Assembly: GCA_964540755.1 (NCBI GenBank)
Contig: CAZIOB010000152.1
Span: forward strand, 1-9,498
DNA length: 9,498 nucleotides
Reading direction: 5' to 3'
From: JAAYJR01 sp964540755
GTDB lineage: Bacteria; Bacteroidota; Bacteroidia; Bacteroidales; Prolixibacteraceae
Below the pieces are notes generated by a model, which was not told where the DNA came from, did no database searches, and saw only the letters and a list, made by a program, of their open reading frames with translations. Shown here one piece after another: positions 5,040 to 9,498 of this stretch. Within the stretch, counting starts at the first letter, position 1, and every line of letters begins with the position of its first letter. The position numbers and the translations under genes are program-made.

Positions 5040-6596
5040 TTACATCTCAAACATTTTCAACATATATCTCAGATTCTCATGTAAAACAGGAGCGGTTTCG
5101 GGTCCTGCAGAATTTTCCTCTCCATAGGGAGAATTGTTTCTGTCATAGGTATAGGGAGCCTTCACATCCCATTGGCTTTTAGGTATAATGTAACCGATCT
5201 CATCGTTTGCAAGACCAATAATAAATTTATATTTACCGGGCATCATATCCCTGACAGGCGGTATTTCCAGCGGATCAACATTGAAGTCACGCCCTTCCGG
5301 AGCTTCGACTCCGCCATTTATGATTTCAGGATATACTTCTCCAGGTAGTGTTGCAAAATAAAGTGGCCCAACCCTGAAAACTGCTATTTCAGTGCGCATT
5401 TTCATCCAGCCGCTCATTCCTCTGTCCAGAATGCCGATAGCTGTTCCCAGCTTGAATAATGTATTTTCTATTGACAACCTGACTGTACGGACAATCAGGG
5501 ATATTTCCGCAGAGTCAATTACTTCAGCAGGATTTTCCATAGCTCTCAAAATAAGTAATGAAAGTTCGTTCCCCTGGGCAGCTGTTTTTTCAAATGTTGG
5601 TTCTTTGAATACTTTGTCCGAAAACGGATCCTTTACCGCCAGGCTTGGATGGGTAGTCATCAGTCCGCCTACAGCTCCGTTAAGATATACAGCAACACCG
5701 CCAACACCGGGCTGCACAAGGCTGTCCCCATCAAATACTCCATTCTCTACTCCCTCGCGAACAAAATGCGGAAAATCTGAAGATATCAGCAGATTTTTAC
5801 TCCAAAGAGTTTCAGGATGATTACCCCATGCTATCAAAGAACCAAGGGTAATATCTTTTTCCCCGTCTATCGCCCTGATAATTCTCAATCCAGAGTCAAA
5901 CACCTCAGGTTTGCGGGTGTCCTTAACAAGCGGAATTGCACCGGTCAGGTCTTCTGAAATCTCAAATCGGGCAGGTCGTATATTCCCCACAGCAGTTTCT
6001 ACTGACCGGACAATCTGATCTTTGACATATTTCATATACTCCTTGTCAACACCGCTTTTAAGATAAGATTTTCCCCACATACCCATCAAGTCAGGCCCTT
6101 CATGAGTATGTGTAGAAGCTATTATCGTATATGTTACTCCCAGATCTTCAGGCAACATATTCTTTACATCAACAACATCGTCACGCATAAAACCTATTGC
6201 ATCGAGAATAACAATCGCCAGCCTGGTCTCTTCATTATCAATTATCATTGTCCTTGCCCATATATCATCATGAACTCCGTTGGCCGCTCTTTTGTTTCCG
6301 AAGCCCGCAATCCATACAGCATCGAACTTACCGTTCCCGTTTCTGTCAATGTAAGTATCACCATCATCCGGATCATATTTTGCATCATTATTAACATCAG
6401 TCCATCTGTCAGGAACCTCAGGGGTGATCGAAACAGCAGCAAATCCGGCACTTAACTTCCCTGATCTGTCACTTATAATATCCATATCAGCACTATAGTC
6501 CGGGTGCCGGTCCTTCGTATTAAAAAAAAACAAAATCGCGATACTGACCACTACAAGGATCAATGCCAATAATAAAATGAAAAAAATTCTTTTCAT
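5040..6596 (-). CDS. Ceramidase-like amidohydrolase with Ca-loop insert (paralogue 2)
   Basis: This 518-residue member of the neutral/alkaline ceramidase N-domain family (PF04734) has an N-terminal membrane anchor (about 4-26), then VSITPE (55-60). Metal-site motifs appear in order: STHTHEGPD (His163, His165), GNHPETL (His260), LPGEVYPE (Glu420) and NDEIGYI (Tyr469). Between VSITPE and the first histidines lies an insert with two EF-hand/dockerin-like loops: DVNNDAKYDPDD (67-78) and DRNGNGKFD (84-92). These are likely Ca-binding, and paralogue 1 lacks them. Where human ceramidase has GDVSPN with its nucleophilic Ser, this protein reads GGLMTTH (310-316), like paralogue 1. Substrate is therefore uncertain: an N-acyl amide of a glycan or lipid is an inference. 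It lies 94 nt after the sialidase/ChbG gene on the same strand. Confidence 0.92.
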   Translation of the reverse strand: MKRIFFILLLALILVVVSIAILFFFNTKDRHPDYSADMDIISDRSGKLSAGFAAVSITPEVPDRWTDVNNDAKYDPDDGDTYIDRNGNGKFDAVWIAGFGNKRAANGVHDDIWARTMIIDNEETRLAIVILDAIGFMRDDVVDVKNMLPEDLGVTYTIIASTHTHEGPDLMGMWGKSYLKSGVDKEYMKYVKDQIVRSVETAVGNIRPARFEISEDLTGAIPLVKDTRKPEVFDSGLRIIRAIDGEKDITLGSLIAWGNHPETLWSKNLLISSDFPHFVREGVENGVFDGDSLVQPGVGGVAVYLNGAVGGLMTTHPSLAVKDPFSDKVFKEPTFEKTAAQGNELSLLILRAMENPAEVIDSAEISLIVRTVRLSIENTLFKLGTAIGILDRGMSGWMKMRTEIAVFRVGPLYFATLPGEVYPEIINGGVEAPEGRDFNVDPLEIPPVRDMMPGKYKFIIGLANDEIGYIIPKSQWDVKAPYTYDRNNSPYGEENSAGPETAPVLHENLRYMLKMFEM

Positions 6597-6690
6597 AAAA
6601 TATATTCTTACTGTTTATTATAATTAATAAGATAACAATAAACCAGATTCTTAAACCTATTCCGGTCACAGTATTCCAAAATGTTTCATG

Positions 6691-8820
6691 TTATTTTTTA
6701 CTTTCAAACCTATCCATTATCTCCCTCCAGGTGGTCATTATGATATCATTTTCTTCTATAAAACTGATCACTTCGGGATCGCTGAACATCTCCGCCTCCC
6801 ATACCCGTTGCTGCCAGGAACCTGTAATTGTTTTGAGATTGTCTGTTTCGACCGAAGGGTGAAAGATGATCTCTGTGAGTCCCGGCTTCAGCATATTCAC
6901 AAGCTTGATAAAATTCTCTTTCTTTTCCTCATAAGTACTTCCTTTGGGAACGCTGCCAAAATTGTCAACCCTGGGAAGCGGATAATCATTAAGCAAACTG
7001 ATAACCTGTTTATTAACCGGGTAGCCTTCCTTCATATATACTGCTGCAACTTCCGGATTGGACAAATCAATTGCATTGGCAGGAATCTTATATTCTTCAG
7101 CTACTTTAAGAAAAACCTTTAAAAACTCATGAGAACCATACAGTGTGCCCATGTGTGTATCTATATGTGTAGGTGTGAGTCCCATATCCAGCATCAAATC
7201 AATTTGTGCCCTTATTTCTTTGTCAACTTCCTGCGGAGTTGCATTCATAACTACTTCGGGCACATCATGCCACATCTTGCCCTCAGTATCTATAAGTCCC
7301 GGCACTTCAGAACTTTCCGTCACCGGTCCCCAGCGGTAATTTTTCCATTCACTTGTTAGTGTCAGATGAACTCCTATATCTGCCTCGGGTTGTGATTTCG
7401 CCCATTCAACAAATTCTGCAGCAAAGGGACAGGGCATCATGACTGCTCCCGAGACGATGAATCCCTCCTCTATATAATTCCTGCCGGATATATTGGCCTC
7501 GGCACACATCCCCAGATCATCCATATGCAATATTAAAACTTTCTTTCCTTTGGGAAATCCAAGCTTTTCAGCATTGGTAGTTCCAGCATCCCCGGACTTG
7601 ACCCACGAGGGTGGAAATGAAACATATTTAATGGTTTTTCCGTTTGGTGTATGATGAGAATAGGTCAGATGAATTAAACCGTCATCTGTCTGTATGGCCG
7701 AAGGATATGAAAAGCTGCCCTGCCCTTTCGGAACATATTCTAGATACCTTTTCCATTTCCAGATTTCTCCTTCATCATCAGAAAGATACACTGCCAAGCG
7801 GTATCTGCCGTCTTCGAGATCATTACAAACCATAAGCCACTGACCGTCATTTAATTCAAAAGCCTCTACACTGGAGCCCGGATTTGGAATATCACTCTTT
7901 TTTGAAACACTCCACGTATAACCGTTATCATTTGAACTGCTGCGTATGATCCTTCCGGGTTCCCCGCCATTATCCCGCATATAGGCCATTATGGTTCCAT
8001 TATTCTTCCGAAGAAGGGCAGGCTGAATATTTCCGCGGCCGACAATCGGCAGACTTGGTCTCCATCTGTCACCTCCGTCGTCTGAAATAGCTACCAATGA
8101 AACATTGAAACCGTCTGAATAAAGAGGTAAAAGCATCCTGCCTGAAGGCAAAGTCAGCGGTTTGATCCGTCCCATCCATCCAACTTCACGTTTCACAGGG
8201 TCTTTAGCTGCCTCTATAATCATCCTTTCATATCTGGGAGCATATTCAGCCCATGCCAGGGCCGGAGGATCCATTTTTTTAAATCCTTGCTCAATTGCCT
8301 CAGCAAATTCATCGCCCGGCTTTAACAATATAAGATCCTGCCAGTCCCAGTGTGGTGGCCCCTCTCTCTGATAATCCGAAGAGATGCGCGTTCTGAGAAG
8401 AGAAGATTCCCAGCGGTTTGCCACAACAGCGATCCATGTCAGGTGTAATCGCTCTTTTTCGTCAATAAAAAGGACAGGATTACAATCGGGATTCCCAGGT
8501 GTGTCTGCCATAAGAAAAGGTTCACTCCACTCATGCTGTCCCTTCCTCAACCGCGCACCCATTACCCTTACATCATTAGCAGTGCGCTCACCGGATCCCT
8601 GAAACCAGCAACAGAGCAAATCGTCATTCGGCAACTCGGTCAGGCAACTGCTGTGAACATGTTTTTCCTGCTCCGGAAAAATATATCCTGACTGTAATGA
8701 TTCCCTGTCTGATTGTGAATAAGATTCTGAAGCTAATAAAAATAAAAACCCTGGAATAAGCAGGTAACGGAGTAAAACCGGACTTTCTTTTAATTTAAGC
8801 CGTATAACAAATTTCTTCAT
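6691..8820 (-). CDS. Secreted two-domain protein: sialidase-like BNR propeller fused to ChbG/YdjC-type deacetylase
   Basis: A 709-residue protein with an N-terminal signal peptide (hydrophobic about 16-30, ending SYSQ near 36). Residues about 40-405 form a BNR_2-type sialidase-like beta-propeller (PF13088): HSSCLTELPNDDLLCCW, NPVLF, GNIQPALL, NPGSSVEAF and SYPSAI blocks, with Asp-box-type repeats SDDGGDRW (246-253), SNDNGYTW (296-303) and SDDEGEIW (347-354). After a short linker (about 406-425), residues 427-706 are a ChbG/YdjC-type carbohydrate deacetylase (PF04794). It has HMDDLG (Asp434, Asp435), GVHLTL (His485), THIDTHMG (His552, His556) and FHPS (His654), the expected metal and catalytic set. 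ChbG removes N-acetyl groups from chitooligosaccharides. Here a glycosidase-type and a deacetylase-type domain would act on the same extracytoplasmic glycan. True sialic-acid specificity is not shown. The gene starts 6 nt after the preceding gene, so they are almost certainly co-transcribed. Confidence 0.94.
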   Translation of the reverse strand: MKKFVIRLKLKESPVLLRYLLIPGFLFLLASESYSQSDRESLQSGYIFPEQEKHVHSSCLTELPNDDLLCCWFQGSGERTANDVRVMGARLRKGQHEWSEPFLMADTPGNPDCNPVLFIDEKERLHLTWIAVVANRWESSLLRTRISSDYQREGPPHWDWQDLILLKPGDEFAEAIEQGFKKMDPPALAWAEYAPRYERMIIEAAKDPVKREVGWMGRIKPLTLPSGRMLLPLYSDGFNVSLVAISDDGGDRWRPSLPIVGRGNIQPALLRKNNGTIMAYMRDNGGEPGRIIRSSSNDNGYTWSVSKKSDIPNPGSSVEAFELNDGQWLMVCNDLEDGRYRLAVYLSDDEGEIWKWKRYLEYVPKGQGSFSYPSAIQTDDGLIHLTYSHHTPNGKTIKYVSFPPSWVKSGDAGTTNAEKLGFPKGKKVLILHMDDLGMCAEANISGRNYIEEGFIVSGAVMMPCPFAAEFVEWAKSQPEADIGVHLTLTSEWKNYRWGPVTESSEVPGLIDTEGKMWHDVPEVVMNATPQEVDKEIRAQIDLMLDMGLTPTHIDTHMGTLYGSHEFLKVFLKVAEEYKIPANAIDLSNPEVAAVYMKEGYPVNKQVISLLNDYPLPRVDNFGSVPKGSTYEEKKENFIKLVNMLKPGLTEIIFHPSVETDNLKTITGSWQQRVWEAEMFSDPEVISFIEENDIIMTTWREIMDRFESKK

Positions 8821-8826
8821 AATTGT

Positions 8827-9498
8827 TTATTTTTGATTATTATTAATTATTACACCCAGATAACGACCCAGCCAATAGGGTAAAAGCCAGATATCACCGG
8901 CGCTAAGTTCTGATGTTCCGTTACTTCCTGTCATGTCGAGCCTGAACATATTGGCATTGTGGCGTTGCACCGGACGTTCATCCGGAGGCAGCACATCTGC
9001 AATCGTTTGATTCCTGAAATTATCCTCAATAAATTCTATATCCTTTCTGTGACTATTCTTAATATCCCATTGTATGAGATCCAGGGGGTGCTCCTGAAGA
9101 TACCAGATTGCTTCATCAAGATCAAAATCATTACTTACCATTGCTGTGAATATATTCCAGAGACCATCTTTTTCAGGACGCTCATGCTTCCAGTGGTCAA
9201 TTATGCTCTCCCTGTACATTTTCCTTAGTGTATCATTAAATGCATAGCGGTAGAGACCCCAGTAACCGAGGTAATACATCTCATCATCCGAGTGGTTCCA
9301 GGATCCTGACAACATTCTGCTCCAATCGTCAGCATCTTCAGGCGCTCTGCCAATTTCAGCCATCGGACGCATGAGATTTTCCAGGTAACCATGCTCATTG
9401 ATCAGCTCAAACGCTTTTTCCCTGTAAATTTCTTTACCTGTGAAATACCAGGCTGTCTGCAACATGGCAATTATATTGGAACTGTTTAATTTCCGGTC
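8827..9498 (-). CDS. Six-hairpin-glycosidase-like protein, C-terminal part (5' end outside window)
   Basis: The frame is open through the last base of the window (the eleven codons before the ATG at 9465 read DRKLNSSNIIA without a stop), so this is the C-terminal 223 residues of a longer protein. Alternating helices with conserved aromatic stretches, such as SGSWNHSDDEMYYLGYWGLY, WNIFTAM and RHNANMFRLD, and a terminal DIWLLPYWLGRYLGVI suggest an (alpha/alpha)6-barrel of the six-hairpin glycosidase type. I cannot assign a family number. The gene precedes the sialidase/ChbG fusion by 6 nt on the same strand, so it is the upstream member of the catabolic transcript visible here, and a role in glycan breakdown is the natural inference. 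The first part, including any signal peptide and the catalytic residues, lies beyond the window. Confidence 0.8.
   Translation of the reverse strand, partial: DRKLNSSNIIAMLQTAWYFTGKEIYREKAFELINEHGYLENLMRPMAEIGRAPEDADDWSRMLSGSWNHSDDEMYYLGYWGLYRYAFNDTLRKMYRESIIDHWKHERPEKDGLWNIFTAMVSNDFDLDEAIWYLQEHPLDLIQWDIKNSHRKDIEFIEDNFRNQTIADVLPPDERPVQRHNANMFRLDMTGSNGTSELSAGDIWLLPYWLGRYLGVIINNNQK

Noticed and set aside
5392..7359. Several plus-strand frames of 64-144 residues
   Set aside because: They are antisense to strong genes (ceramidase-like paralogue 2 and the sialidase/ChbG fusion), whose motifs are intact on the minus strand.

Overview
The window looks like chromosomal DNA of a glycan-degrading member of the Bacteroidota. 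The evidence is a SusD-family outer-membrane lipoprotein C-terminus at the left edge, start codons without Shine-Dalgarno sequences, a -7 element of the TAnnTTTG type before the antitoxin gene, and several secreted or membrane-anchored hydrolases. I cannot name a genus.

Layout. Positions 1-471 (+) hold the 3' end of a SusD-like gene, followed by a stem-loop. Positions 718-1992 (+) hold a secreted neutral-ceramidase-like hydrolase. Positions about 1995-3920 form an AT-rich accessory patch wedged between the 3' ends of two convergent metabolic genes. On its minus strand it carries a previously unlisted 52-residue peptide with a double-glycine leader (2535-2693), followed 16 nt later by a DUF3267-type integral-membrane HExxH metalloprotease (1997-2518). 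On its plus strand it carries an RHH antitoxin/MazF toxin pair (3181-3748). Gene remnants lie around these, including a small gene stopped by an in-frame TGA (3764-3907). Positions 3923-9498 (all minus strand) are a co-directional catabolic cluster. In transcription order it runs: six-hairpin-like protein (cut by the window end), sialidase-like/ChbG-deacetylase fusion (6 nt gap), a second ceramidase-like protein with a Ca-loop insert, and a membrane-anchored alpha/beta-hydrolase.

How the parts may work together. SusD handles oligosaccharide capture. The hairpin protein, sialidase-like propeller, ChbG deacetylase, ceramidase-like amidases and esterase could together strip a glycan or glycolipid rich in N-acyl or O-acyl groups. 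The substrate is inference. The most novel-looking item is the GG-leader peptide plus membrane metalloprotease pair. It resembles a minimal bacteriocin or signal-peptide module in which the protease could give processing or self-immunity. No ABC exporter is visible in this window.
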